The notes beneath the pieces are model-generated. The model was not told the origin of the DNA, did not search any database, and worked only from the letters and a program-made list of their open reading frames with translations. Shown one piece after another: positions 1 through 8,428 of a DNA stretch of 54,756 nucleotides (position 1 is its first letter; each line of letters starts with the position of its first letter). Location: positions 1 through 54,756 of the forward strand of contig NZ_BPQJ01000045.1 in assembly GCF_022179185.1 (NCBI RefSeq), written 5' to 3'. The stretch is from Methylobacterium frigidaeris (GTDB lineage Bacteria > Pseudomonadota > Alphaproteobacteria > Rhizobiales > Beijerinckiaceae). The translations under genes were made by a program, and so were the position numbers.

Positions 1-180
1 TCCCGGAGGCAAGCCGTTCGTCTCGGCGCCCCGTCGGTGAGCGGTCGTTTAAGGGGAGCCGGCTCGCCTGTCAACTCGTTCGGATCCGGGGGGATCCGGC
101 CGAGGTGGCAAAGGGAGGGCAGGGGACTGCCCGGTCCCCGCGGCCGGCGTGTACCCTAGATGGGTATGCGCGCTCTGGGT

Positions 181-621
181 TCAAGTCCGGGCAGCACATG
201 TCGATACGGCTCGGGCCGTCCTCCCGCAGCTTCCGGCGGTCCGGCCCAGGGGCTGAGCAGCGCTGAAGCGCTGGATCTCCAGGTGAAGGCGATCGAGCGC
301 GACCACCTTGGCGGCTGCACCGCGCTCGATCGCCTCCTTCGGCATTCCGAACACGACGCAGCTCTCCTCGTCCTGGGCGATCGTCAGGGCACCGGCGCGG
401 CGCATCTCCAGCAGGCCGTTGGCGCCGTGGTCGCCCATGTCCGTCATCACGATGCCGAGTGCGTTGGCGCCTGCGCACTGAGCCGCCGAGCGGAACATCA
501 CGTCGACGGACGGGCGGTGGCGCAAGACGAGGGAGCCGTCCTTGACGCCGACCGTGTCGGTCCCGCCGGTCCGCTGGACCAGCAGGTGCCGCCCGCCCGA
601 GGCGATCAGGGCGCGGCCGGG
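181..621 (-). pseudogene. Truncated cheB remnant (chemotaxis methylesterase C-terminus)
   Basis: Read from 621 down to the TGA at 181-183, the frame gives about 146 residues matching the C-terminal half of CheB, the protein-glutamate methylesterase that resets chemoreceptors. Recognisable stretches are PGRALIASGGRHLLV, RHRPSVDVMFRSAAQCAGANALG and AQDEESCVVFGMPKEAIERGA. An in-frame TAG lies just upstream at 622-624, and homology ends there, so the receiver domain and the catalytic Ser and His are absent. The usual MGxDGA loop that carries the catalytic Asp reads MGDHGA here, an Asp-to-His change that would inactivate the enzyme even if the rest were present. No other chemotaxis gene is visible, so this is a stranded fragment. 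The 1-180 flank shows no gene. Confidence 0.78.
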
Positions 622-754
622 CTACCGACTGACGCGCCTTCTCCGCACACCCGTCCCGGAGTTTATCCCCCATGGCTACCGTTCTCGCCGTCGGCGGTTC
701 TGCGAGCATCCGGCCGACGAAACGGGACAAACGGCCCTCCACCCCGGAGATGAC

Positions 755-2536
755 TCAGCCGGCGGCCAGATACGCCCGCCATCCCCCGTGGCCCGACACG
801 TCCTCCGCGTCCCGCACGCCCTCCGGCTCGCACAGGAACCCCTTCGGCGACGTGCCGTCGGCGAGGCGCAGGGTGCCGATGCCGAGGGGGGCGGGAATCG
901 CGGCGACGAAGCGGCCGAAGGCCTCCGGCGTGAGCGCCCAGACCTCGGTGGCGATTGCCGTGCCTTCGCCCGCCGCCACCCGCACCAGGCCCGGACGGCG
1001 CGGGCCCGCACCCGGCAGGGCGAAGAGCCGGTAGTCGGACGTGGTCGCGACCGCCCGCAGGAGCCGTGCGCCGAGGGAGATCAGCTCGCCGTTGAGGGGC
1101 AGGCCCGACAGGTGCGCGCCGACCACCACCAGCTCGATCTCGTCGCCGGAGGCCCGTGCGGGGCCCGGCTCGGCCGCAGGCGGCAGGCGCGCGCCGGTCG
1201 CCCCCATCGGGGTGCCGCCGGCGCGGTGGAGGGCGTCGCCGAGGGGGACCAGGGCGGCATCCCGCCCCGCCGGGGCGATCAGCGTCACGCCGGCCGGCCC
1301 TCCGTCGGCGCGGGGATGGCTCGGCACCGCCAGCGCGCAGAGATCGAGCAGGTTGACGAAGTTGGTATAGGTGCCGAGCTCGGCATTGGGGCCGATCGGG
1401 TCGGCGGCCAGCGCCGCCACGGTCTGCGGGCGCGGGAAGGTCGGCACGCACAGGGCGTCGATCGTCTGCCAGACCGGCTCCGCGGCGCGGCGCAGCTCCG
1501 CCAGCCGGTAGCGGCCCGCGAAGGCGTCGGCGGCGGAGAAGGCGGTCGCCCGCTCGGTGATGGCGCGGGTGACCGGGTGCAGCGCCTCGGACCGTTCGGT
1601 GATGAAGGTGCGGATCGCCTCCCAGCGCTCGGCCACCCACGGGCCGTCATAGAGGAGGGCGGCGGCGGCGAAGAACGGGGTCAGGTCGACCGGGACCAGG
1701 GTCGCGCCGAGAGCTGCGAGATCTGCCAAGGCGGCGTCGAAGGCGGCCTCCGAGAGACGGTCGCCGGCGAAGCGGCGGCTCGCCCCATCCGGTACGCCGA
1801 CCCGCAGCGGCAGCGGCCCCGGCCGCCCGACCGGCAGGGCCCGCGAGAACGGATCGGCGGCATCGAAGCCGGCGAGCGCCGAAAAGCCCGCGAACGCGTC
1901 CTCGACGGTGAGCGCGAAGACCGAGACGCAATCGAGGGTGCGGCAGGCCGGCACCACACCGCGTGTCGAGAGCGCCCCGAGCGTGGGCTTGAGCCCGACG
2001 ATGTTGTTCAGTCCGGCCGGCACCCGGCCGGAGCCGGCGGTGTCGGTGCCGAGCGCCAGCGGGACGAGTCCCGCCGCCACCGCGACCGCGGAGCCCGACG
2101 ACGAGCCGCCGGGCACCAGCGCCGGGTCGAGGGTGTTGCGTGGCACGCCATAGGGAGAGCGCACGCCGACGAGGCCGGTGGCGAACTGGTCGAGGTTGGT
2201 CTTGCCGATGACGAGCGCCCCGGCTTGGCGCAGCCGCGCCACCACCGCCGCGTCCTCCGTCGCGACATTTCCGTAGTCGGGGCAGGCGCAGGTGGTGGGC
2301 AGGCCTGCGACGGCGATATTGTCCTTCACGGCGACCGGGATGCCGTGGAGCGGGCCCGCCGGCAGGTCTTGCGCGTCCGCCGTTACCTCGGCCTCGGGCC
2401 GCAGGGTGATGAAGACCGCCGGATCGGCCTGTGCCGCGATGCGCCGGTAGACCTCGCGCACGGCCGCCGCCGGCGTCAGGGCCCCCGAGGCGTAGGCCTC
2501 GCGGTACTGGGCGAGGGTGAGGGGAAAGGCCGTCAT
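755..2536 (-). CDS. atzF: Allophanate hydrolase (AtzF-like)
   Basis: 593 residues. It should hydrolyse allophanate to ammonia and CO2, the last step of biuret/cyanuric acid breakdown, in the cytoplasm. The first ~430 residues are an amidase-signature domain. The Lys-Ser-Ser triad fits K71 (VAVKDN), S145 (GGSSSGSA) and S169 (GTDTAGSG); spacings of 74 and 24 residues match those known for AtzF. The last ~150 residues form the extra C-terminal domain of allophanate hydrolases (LPLNGELISLGA, RLADGTSPKGFLCEP). The ATG at 2534-2536 overlaps the atzH stop, so the two are translationally coupled. It is the last gene of the operon. The amidase-only alternative is unlikely because of the C-terminal domain. 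Confidence 0.93.
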   Translation of the reverse strand: MTAFPLTLAQYREAYASGALTPAAAVREVYRRIAAQADPAVFITLRPEAEVTADAQDLPAGPLHGIPVAVKDNIAVAGLPTTCACPDYGNVATEDAAVVARLRQAGALVIGKTNLDQFATGLVGVRSPYGVPRNTLDPALVPGGSSSGSAVAVAAGLVPLALGTDTAGSGRVPAGLNNIVGLKPTLGALSTRGVVPACRTLDCVSVFALTVEDAFAGFSALAGFDAADPFSRALPVGRPGPLPLRVGVPDGASRRFAGDRLSEAAFDAALADLAALGATLVPVDLTPFFAAAALLYDGPWVAERWEAIRTFITERSEALHPVTRAITERATAFSAADAFAGRYRLAELRRAAEPVWQTIDALCVPTFPRPQTVAALAADPIGPNAELGTYTNFVNLLDLCALAVPSHPRADGGPAGVTLIAPAGRDAALVPLGDALHRAGGTPMGATGARLPPAAEPGPARASGDEIELVVVGAHLSGLPLNGELISLGARLLRAVATTSDYRLFALPGAGPRRPGLVRVAAGEGTAIATEVWALTPEAFGRFVAAIPAPLGIGTLRLADGTSPKGFLCEPEGVRDAEDVSGHGGWRAYLAAG

Positions 2537-2922
2537 GCCGGCTCCTCGTCGATCAGGCTGACATGCGCGGCGACGACCCGCCAGCCCTCGGGCAGCCGGG
2601 CCCAGGACTGCATCTGGCGCCCGACCTTGCCGGGATGGGCCTCGCGCCAGAACAGCGTCGAGGCGGTGGCGAAGTCGCGCCCGAAGGTGGTGATGACCGT
2701 CTCGCCGATGCTGCGCTCGACCCCGACCGGCGAGCGTGCCCGGCGGAAGGCCCGGATTGCGTCCATGCCGTAGAGGTTCTCAGCCGCGCCGTACCGGATG
2801 GTGCGGGCATCGTCCCAGAACAGGGCCTCGAGGGTCGGCACGTCGTTGGTGACGAGGGCAGTCTCGTAGCGGGCGAAGGCCGCCTCGACCTCGGCTTTGA
2901 CGTCAGGGTGGTCGATGTCCAT
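2533..2922 (-). CDS. atzH: AtzH/HpxZ-like SnoaL-fold protein (DUF3225)
   Basis: 129 residues, beginning MDIDHPDVKAEVEAAFARYE and carrying FWDDARTIRYGAAENLYG and ATASTLFWREA, the pattern of the DUF3225 / HpxZ family (NTF2/SnoaL fold). In the Pseudomonas ADP cyanuric acid pathway AtzH is reported to turn 1,3-dicarboxyurea into allophanate; a related protein sits in oxalurate clusters. Here it lies between AtzE and AtzF, as in atzGEHF, which favours the first role. The ATG at 2920-2922 is chosen because GGAGG lies just upstream and homology starts there; a longer frame reaching 3060 runs through a palindrome and has no family match. It is separated from atzE by ~150 bp. Confidence 0.85.
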   Translation of the reverse strand: MDIDHPDVKAEVEAAFARYETALVTNDVPTLEALFWDDARTIRYGAAENLYGMDAIRAFRRARSPVGVERSIGETVITTFGRDFATASTLFWREAHPGKVGRQMQSWARLPEGWRVVAAHVSLIDEEPA

Positions 2923-2983
2923 GGGGTTCCTCCCTTGATGTGGTTTTCGGCAGATCCGTGCCGACCATTCGAAATCGCGGGAT

Positions 2984-3007
2984 CCCCTCTCCCGTCTGGG
3001 AGAGGGG
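2984..3007. repeat. CCCCTCTCCC/GGGAGAGGGG palindrome, copy 1
   Basis: Ten-base perfect arms (2984-2993 and 2998-3007) around a GTCT loop, lying inside the operon between atzE and atzH. A second copy of the same stem sequence is at 11263-11294 with a different loop. It resembles the short REP-like palindromes scattered through Methylobacterium-type genomes. It could act as an RNA hairpin that changes expression of the downstream atzHF genes; no T-tract follows. Confidence 0.7.
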
Positions 3008-3073
3008 GACGTGCTCGACTTCGATAACTTGGTCGGTCTCCGCCATGGCGGCTTTCGCAAGGCCGGCAGGGGT

Positions 3074-4459
3074 TCACCCCGCCACCGGCGCCGCCCCCAC
3101 CCCCGCCGCCTCGAGCTCCCCGGCCACCCGCAGCGCCAGGTCCTCCCGCCACGGCGCTGCGATCACCTGCACGGCGAGCGGCAGCCCGCCCCCGACCCGC
3201 ACCGGCACCGCGACGACCGGCAGGCCAATGAACGAGATCGGCTGGGTGAACACGCCGATGTTGGGTCGCGCGGGCACGGTGACGCCGTCGAGTTCCATCG
3301 TCGCCTGGCCGATCCGCAGCGCCCGGCAGGGCGTGCAGGGGGCCAGGATCACGTCGACCTCGTCGAACAGGGCCAGCACCCGTGCCCGGTACCAGCTGCG
3401 GAAGCGCTGGGCGCGGTGGACCCAGGCGGCGGGGATCGTCGTGCCGGCGATCAGCCGGTCGCGCACCGCCGGGTCGTAATCGCCGGGGCGCACCCGCAGG
3501 CGGTCGAGGTGGAGGCCCGCCGCCTCGGCGGCGGTGATGACGAAGGCCGCGGCGCGGGCGCGCGCCGCTTCCGGGATCTCGATGCTGCGGGTCGCGCCCA
3601 GAGCCTCGGCAGCTTGCTTGACGGCCGCGAAGCAATCCGGCTCGCCGCCGCGGGCGAAGTAGCCGCCGGCCACCGCGATGCGCAGGCCCGTCGTCCCCTG
3701 CGCCAGCGCGGCCGACACCGGCTCGAGCGGGCGCGGCGTCTGCCAGGGATCGTCCGGATCCTCGCCCTGCATCGCGTCGTAGGCGAGGCCCAAATCGGCG
3801 ACCGAGCGGGCGAGGGGTCCGAGATGGTCGAAGCTCGCGACGAACGGGTAGGAGCCGGCCCGCGACAGCCGGCCGAAGGTGGGCTTCAGCCCGAAGGTGC
3901 CGCAGAACGCCGACGGCACCCGGATCGAGCCGTTGGTGTCCGAGCCGAGGGTGAGGGGCACGAGCCCCGCGGCGACCGCCGCCCCCGAGCCGCCCGACGA
4001 GCCGCCGGTCATCCGCGCGCGGTCGTGCGGGTTGCGCGAGGGGCCGTCATGGGCGTTCTCGCCGGTGAAGTCGTAGGCGTATTCGCCCATGTTGAGGGCG
4101 CCGACCAGCACCGCTCCGGCCGCTTCCAGGCGCCGCACCAGGGCGCCGTCGCGGCCGGCCGGCTCGCGCTCGCGGTTGATCTTCGACCCGGCGCGGGTCG
4201 GAATCCCCTCGACGTCGAAGAGGTTCTTGACCGCGAAGGGGACGCCGGCGAGCGGGCCCGGCGCTTTGCCGGCGGCGAGGCCCGCGTCGATCTCGGCCGC
4301 CCGGGTCCGGGCGCGCTCGGCCGTCACGTCGGTGAAGGCGTTCACGCCCGGGTCGGCGGCGGCGATCCGCGCCAGGGCGGCCTCGACCGAGGCCGCGGCG
4401 GAGAGCCGGCCCGCCGTCACGGCGGCGGCGATCGCGGAGGCGGTCTCGTGCGCGCTCAT
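3074..4459 (-). CDS. atzE: AtzE-like amidohydrolase (1-carboxybiuret hydrolase family)
   Basis: 461 residues of amidase-signature family. Visible triad: K78 (FAVKNL), S154 (TGGSSGGSG) and S178 (GSDTNGSIR). AtzE proteins hydrolyse 1-carboxybiuret and need the small GatC-like partner AtzG. The gene for that partner overlaps this one by ATGA at 4456-4459, which supports the assignment over a generic amidase. The start MSAHETASA at 4459 is fixed by that overlap; the same frame stays open much further upstream, but only as an antisense-like shadow of the ABC gene. The actual substrate here could be another carboxylated urea or oxalurate-like amide. Confidence 0.88.
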   Translation of the reverse strand: MSAHETASAIAAAVTAGRLSAAASVEAALARIAAADPGVNAFTDVTAERARTRAAEIDAGLAAGKAPGPLAGVPFAVKNLFDVEGIPTRAGSKINREREPAGRDGALVRRLEAAGAVLVGALNMGEYAYDFTGENAHDGPSRNPHDRARMTGGSSGGSGAAVAAGLVPLTLGSDTNGSIRVPSAFCGTFGLKPTFGRLSRAGSYPFVASFDHLGPLARSVADLGLAYDAMQGEDPDDPWQTPRPLEPVSAALAQGTTGLRIAVAGGYFARGGEPDCFAAVKQAAEALGATRSIEIPEAARARAAAFVITAAEAAGLHLDRLRVRPGDYDPAVRDRLIAGTTIPAAWVHRAQRFRSWYRARVLALFDEVDVILAPCTPCRALRIGQATMELDGVTVPARPNIGVFTQPISFIGLPVVAVPVRVGGGLPLAVQVIAAPWREDLALRVAGELEAAGVGAAPVAG

Positions 4460-4674
4460 GCGAGAGGTCCGCTGGCCTGAAACACCGGCGCCGGCTCGAC
4501 GGTGTCGTCGAGGGGGAAGTCCAGCACCAGCCGGGCGGCGGCGGCCGTCGCCTTGACGCTGGCGATCACCGTCTCGCGCCATTCCGGCGCCATCGGAATG
4601 CCGACGAGCGGCACCATCGCGTCGACGACCGCGCCGGCCGTCTCGTCGTCGAGGGGGAGGGAAGATGTCGTCAT
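4456..4674 (-). CDS. atzG: AtzG-like small subunit (DUF4089, GatC-like)
   Basis: 72 residues: MTTSSLPLDDETAGAVVDAM... ending in FPLDDTVEPAPVFQASGPLA. Length, acidic start and the DDxxEPAPVF tail fit the DUF4089/AtzG group, GatC-like peptides that wrap around and stabilise AtzE-type amidases. It starts 9 bases after the ATP-binding protein stop and overlaps atzE by ATGA, so one mRNA joins the transporter to the catabolic enzymes. It has no catalytic role of its own. Confidence 0.82.
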   Translation of the reverse strand: MTTSSLPLDDETAGAVVDAMVPLVGIPMAPEWRETVIASVKATAAAARLVLDFPLDDTVEPAPVFQASGPLA

Positions 4675-4683
4675 GGTCGGCCC

Positions 4684-6348
4684 TCACACGGGTGGATGGG
4701 GAATCGCGGCGAGCAGCGCACGGGTGTAATCGGCCTGCGGCGCCTCCAGCACCTGGGCGGTCGGCCCCTCCTCGACGATCCGGCCGCCCCGCATGACGAT
4801 CACCCGGTCGCAGAGCATCCGCACCACCTGCAGGTCGTGGCTGACGAAGAGGTAGCTCATGCCGAGCGCCTGCTTGAGGTCGGCGAGCAGGTTCAGGACG
4901 ACCGCCTGGACCGAGACGTCGAGGGCCGCGGTCGGCTCGTCGAGGATCACGAGGTCGGGGGAGGGTGCGATGGCGCGAGCGATGCCGACCCGTGCCTTCT
5001 GGCCGCCGGAGAGCTGGTGCGGGAAGCGGTCGAGGAGTTCGACCGGCAGGCCGACGAGGCGGGCCAGTTCCTCGCAGCGCGCCCGGATCGCCTCTGAGCC
5101 CCGCACGGTGCGAAAGCGCAGCAGCGGGTCGGCGATGGCGCGCGCGGCGGTCCAGCGCGGGTTGAGGGATTCGGTCGGATCCTGGAACACCATCTGGATC
5201 TTCGGCCGCAAGGGGTGCCGGGCGAAGCGCGAGGCCGGCACGCGGCCGATCTCCTCGCCGGCGAACACGATCGAGCCCTCGGTCGGGTCGAGGAGCCGCA
5301 TCACCATCGTGGAGGTGGTGGACTTGCCGCAGCCCGACTCGCCGACGAGCCCGACGCTCTCGCCGCGATCGACCCTGAAGCTCAAGGCATCGACTGCCCG
5401 GAACGGCGCCTCCGCGGCCTTGCGCGAGAGCAGGGCCTTCCCCTTCGGGTACTCCTTCACCAGCCCCGAGACGCTGAGAAGCGGCGCCCCCGCCGCTTCG
5501 GCGCGCTCCGACGGCGCCGCCAGCGCGCCCGCCGGCAGCAGGTCGCGCAACGTGACCCCTGGGCGCGGCGTCGCCTGCATCAGCTTGCGGGTATAGGCGT
5601 GGGCCGGGGCGCGGAAGATCGCCGCCGCCGGCGCCGTCTCGACGACCCGGCCCTGCTCCATCACGGCGATCCGGTCGCAATAGGTCGCGGCCAGTCCGAG
5701 ATCGTGGGTGATGAGCACCGTCGCCATGCCGCGCTCGCGGGTGAGCGCGGTGACGAGGTCCATCACCGCCTTCTGGGTCGTCACGTCGAGGCCGGTGGTC
5801 GGCTCGTCGGCGATGAGGAGCTGCGGCCGGCACGCGAGCGCGAGCGCGATCACCACCCGCTGGCACATGCCGCCCGACAATTCGAACGGATAGGCGTGGT
5901 AGCGCTCAGCCGCCCGCGCGATCTTGACCTGCTCCAGCGCCGCGATGGCCTTCGCCTTGGCGTCGCCCGAGCCGGCCTCGGCGTGCTGGCGCAGCACGTC
6001 CTCGATCTGGTGGCCGACCTTGCGGATCGGGTTCAGCGCCGCGCGGGGATTCTGGAAGATCATCGAGATCTCCCGCCCGCGCAGGTCGCGCATCTGGCGC
6101 TCGCTCGCCGCCCGGAGGTCGATGCCGGAGAAATCGACCTCGCCGCCGGCGATGCGCCCGGCCCGGTCGAGGATGCGCATCACCGCGTAGGAGGTGACCG
6201 ACTTGCCCGAGCCGGACTCGCCGACGATGCCGACGGTCTCGCCCTTGGCCACCGTCACGTCGACCTGGCGCACCGCCTGGACGGGCCCGCGGCGGGTGGC
6301 GAACTCGACCGTGAGGTCGCGGATGTCGAGGAGCGGGATCGCGGTCAC
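4684..6348 (-). CDS. Fused dipeptide-type ABC transporter ATP-binding protein
   Basis: 554 residues with two complete nucleotide-binding domains in tandem, as in fused DppD-DppF/GsiA proteins. Domain 1 has Walker A GESGSGKS (residues 43-50), signature LSGGMCQRV and Walker B LLIADEPTTGLD. Domain 2, in the second half, has GESGCGKST, LSGGQKARV and LVILDEPTAALD. It energises import through the two permeases encoded just upstream. The GTG start at 6346-6348 overlaps the permease TGA (GTGA), which is why it is preferred to the longer open frame reaching 6501. Neighbouring atz-like enzymes suggest the cargo is a urea- or biuret-like amide rather than a peptide; this is inference. Confidence 0.93.
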   Translation of the reverse strand: MTAIPLLDIRDLTVEFATRRGPVQAVRQVDVTVAKGETVGIVGESGSGKSVTSYAVMRILDRAGRIAGGEVDFSGIDLRAASERQMRDLRGREISMIFQNPRAALNPIRKVGHQIEDVLRQHAEAGSGDAKAKAIAALEQVKIARAAERYHAYPFELSGGMCQRVVIALALACRPQLLIADEPTTGLDVTTQKAVMDLVTALTRERGMATVLITHDLGLAATYCDRIAVMEQGRVVETAPAAAIFRAPAHAYTRKLMQATPRPGVTLRDLLPAGALAAPSERAEAAGAPLLSVSGLVKEYPKGKALLSRKAAEAPFRAVDALSFRVDRGESVGLVGESGCGKSTTSTMVMRLLDPTEGSIVFAGEEIGRVPASRFARHPLRPKIQMVFQDPTESLNPRWTAARAIADPLLRFRTVRGSEAIRARCEELARLVGLPVELLDRFPHQLSGGQKARVGIARAIAPSPDLVILDEPTAALDVSVQAVVLNLLADLKQALGMSYLFVSHDLQVVRMLCDRVIVMRGGRIVEEGPTAQVLEAPQADYTRALLAAIPHPPV

Positions 6349-7241
6349 GTGCGCCTCTGGGGGTCGACGATGTCGCGCAGGCCGTCGCCAATGAGGTTGA
6401 AGCAGAACACCGCGAGCATCAGCGCGAGGCCGGGAAAGAGGGCGATCCACCACTCGCCCGAGACGATGAAGCTCGCGCCCTCCGCCACCATGATCCCCCA
6501 TTCCGGGGTCGGGGGCCGCACGCCGAGGCCGATGAAGGACAGGCCCGCCGCGTTCAGGATGGCGTAGCCCATGGTGAGCGACATCTGCACCATCATGATC
6601 GGCAGGATGTTCGGCAGGATCGAGGTCAGGACGATGCGCAGGTCGGTGTTGCCGGTGAGCCGTGCCGCCAGGACGAAGCCGGCATTGCGGCGCTGCGCCG
6701 CCTCGGCCCGGGCGAGACGGGCATAGAGCGGGAAGTTGATGATCGCGGTGGCGAGCACGATGTTGCCGACGGTGTTGCCGAGGGCCGCCACGATGCCCAT
6801 CGCCAGGACGAAGAGCGGGAAGGCCATGATGGTGTCGGCGAGCCGCCCGACGATCCGGTCGGTCCAGCCGCCGAAGAACCCGGCCATGATCCCGGCGAGG
6901 CCGCCTGCGACGAAGACCAGGGCCACCGAGAAGACCGCGATGGCGAGATCGAGCCGCGCGGCCACCACGACCCGCGAGAGGATGTCGCGCCCGAGCTGGT
7001 CGGTGCCGAACGGGTGCGCCAGCGACGGGGCCTGGAGCGCGGCCGAGGTGTCGGAGGCGAGCGGATCGTAGGGCACGAGCGACGGGCCGAACGCGGCACA
7101 GGCGACGAGCCCGAGGAGCAGCGCGAAGGCGAAGCCCGTGACTGGGTTGCCGGCGACGACCGAGGCCGCGTGCGACAGCGTCGCGGAGATGCCGCTGCGG
7201 GGCCGGTCGGTCGCGAGGGCGGGGGAGCCGGTGGCGCTCAT
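6345..7241 (-). CDS. DppC-type ABC transporter permease
   Basis: 298 residues. An N-terminal membrane segment (NPVTGFAFALLLGLVACAAF) is followed by the family PYDPLA... HPFGTDQLGRDILSR motif. Several more membrane segments and the EAA-loop region (ARAEAAQRRNAGFVLAARLTG) follow. The PPTPEWGIMVAEG stretch near the C-terminus is typical of DppC/OppC proteins. It forms the membrane channel with the DppB-like protein. ATG at 7239-7241 overlaps the upstream permease stop; its own stop overlaps the ATPase start. The four transporter genes and atzGEHF are therefore consecutive. Confidence 0.92.
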   Translation of the reverse strand: MSATGSPALATDRPRSGISATLSHAASVVAGNPVTGFAFALLLGLVACAAFGPSLVPYDPLASDTSAALQAPSLAHPFGTDQLGRDILSRVVVAARLDLAIAVFSVALVFVAGGLAGIMAGFFGGWTDRIVGRLADTIMAFPLFVLAMGIVAALGNTVGNIVLATAIINFPLYARLARAEAAQRRNAGFVLAARLTGNTDLRIVLTSILPNILPIMMVQMSLTMGYAILNAAGLSFIGLGVRPPTPEWGIMVAEGASFIVSGEWWIALFPGLALMLAVFCFNLIGDGLRDIVDPQRRT

Positions 7242-8251
7242 GCGGTGGCCCTCACGCGCGGGTCGATCAGCCCGTAGGCGAGGTCGATCGCCAGGTTCAG
7301 CACCGTGTAGAGCAGGGCCATCGCCAGGACGAAGCCCTGGACCGGGGCGAAGTCGGAGGCGATCAAGGCCTCGACCGCGTAGGATCCGACACCCGGCCAG
7401 GCGAAGACCTTCTCGACCAGCACGTTGGCGCCGAGCAGGAAGGAGAACACCATGCCGAGCGTCGTCACCACCGGCAGCATGGCGTTGCGGAGCGCGTAGG
7501 TCACCACGACCCGGCGGCTCGACAGGCCGGCGGCCCGGGCGGTGCGCACGAAATCGGCGGCGAGCACCGCCAGCATCGCCGCCCGGGTGATGCGGGCGAT
7601 GGGAGCCAGCGCGAAGATCGCCAGCGTCAGGCCCGGCAGGGCGATCTGGCCGAGGGCCGCCCGGAAGGTCTCGAGGTCGCCCGCGATCAGGCTGTCGAGG
7701 AGGAAGAAGCCGGTGCGCGTCGGCGGTGGCGAGGCGAAGGCGTCGAGGCGCCCCAGCGGTGCGGGAGCCCAGCCGAGGACGAAGTAGAAGGCGTAGACGA
7801 GGAGGAGCCCGGTGAAGAAGACCGGAAGCGACACGCCCGCCGTCGCCACGATCCGGCAGGCGTGATCGACGAGCGAGCCCTGCCGGAGGGCCGCCGCGAC
7901 CCCGAGGGGGATCGCGACGAGGAGCGAGAGGACGAGGCCGAACAGGGTCAATTCCGCCGAGGCGGGCAGCCGAGCGCCGAGATCCGCCGTCACCGGCTGG
8001 CCCGTCGTGAGCGAGCGGCCGAGGTCGCCGCGGGCGAGGTCGGCGACGTAGCGGGCGAATTGCTCCGGCAGCGGCCGGTCGAGGCCGAGCTCGGTGCGGA
8101 TCTGCGCGATCGCCTGGGGCGTCGCGGCGGGCCCCGCGAAGTAGGCCGCGGTGTCGCCGGGTAGGACCCGGGTGAGCAGGAACGACACCACGACCACCCC
8201 GGCGAGGGCCGGCAGGGTGGTGGCGAGGCGGTCGAGGAGCGTGCGCAGCAT
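7238..8251 (-). CDS. DppB-type ABC transporter permease
   Basis: 337 residues: MLRTLLDRLATTLPALAGVVVVSFLLTRVLPGDTAAYFAGP, then RTELGLDRPLPEQFARYVADLARGDLGRSL, the classic DppB N-terminal periplasmic region. Membrane segments follow, with an EAA-like region (VRTARAAGLSSRRVVVTYALRNAMLP). The ATG at 8249-8251 is favoured over one at 8272 because AGGAGGG lies 6 bases upstream of it. A 177-bp gap with a weak stem separates it from the binding-protein gene. It pairs with the DppC-type permease. Confidence 0.92.
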   Translation of the reverse strand: MLRTLLDRLATTLPALAGVVVVSFLLTRVLPGDTAAYFAGPAATPQAIAQIRTELGLDRPLPEQFARYVADLARGDLGRSLTTGQPVTADLGARLPASAELTLFGLVLSLLVAIPLGVAAALRQGSLVDHACRIVATAGVSLPVFFTGLLLVYAFYFVLGWAPAPLGRLDAFASPPPTRTGFFLLDSLIAGDLETFRAALGQIALPGLTLAIFALAPIARITRAAMLAVLAADFVRTARAAGLSSRRVVVTYALRNAMLPVVTTLGMVFSFLLGANVLVEKVFAWPGVGSYAVEALIASDFAPVQGFVLAMALLYTVLNLAIDLAYGLIDPRVRATA

Positions 8252-8310
8252 CGTGGGCCCTCCTGTAGGCATCCATCCGTCGGCGTGGACGGCCGGTTCA
8301 GCCTCTCCCC

Positions 8311-8351
8311 TTTCCCGGACGATCGAAACGAGGTGGACGCGGTCCGGAAAA
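8311..8351 (-). other. Imperfect stem between binding protein and permease genes
   Basis: TTTCCCGGAC at 8311-8320 can pair with GTCCGGAAAA at 8342-8351 with one mismatch/bulge, in the 177-bp gap after the binding-protein stop. Such hairpins often protect an abundant binding-protein mRNA while reducing read-through to the membrane genes. Pairing is modest, so this is a weak call. Confidence 0.3.
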
Positions 8352-8428
8352 GGACGGTGAGGATCGGTCTACGCTCTATGCGGGACAGTCACCGGCCTGC
8401 AGATGCAGCCGGACGATGTGTTCACCTC

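Noticed and set aside
4460..5866. In-frame upstream extension of atzE to a 930-codon frame
   Set aside because: The extension overlaps both atzG and the ABC ATPase on the same strand in another frame and has no homology; the ATGA overlap fixes the atzE start at 4459.
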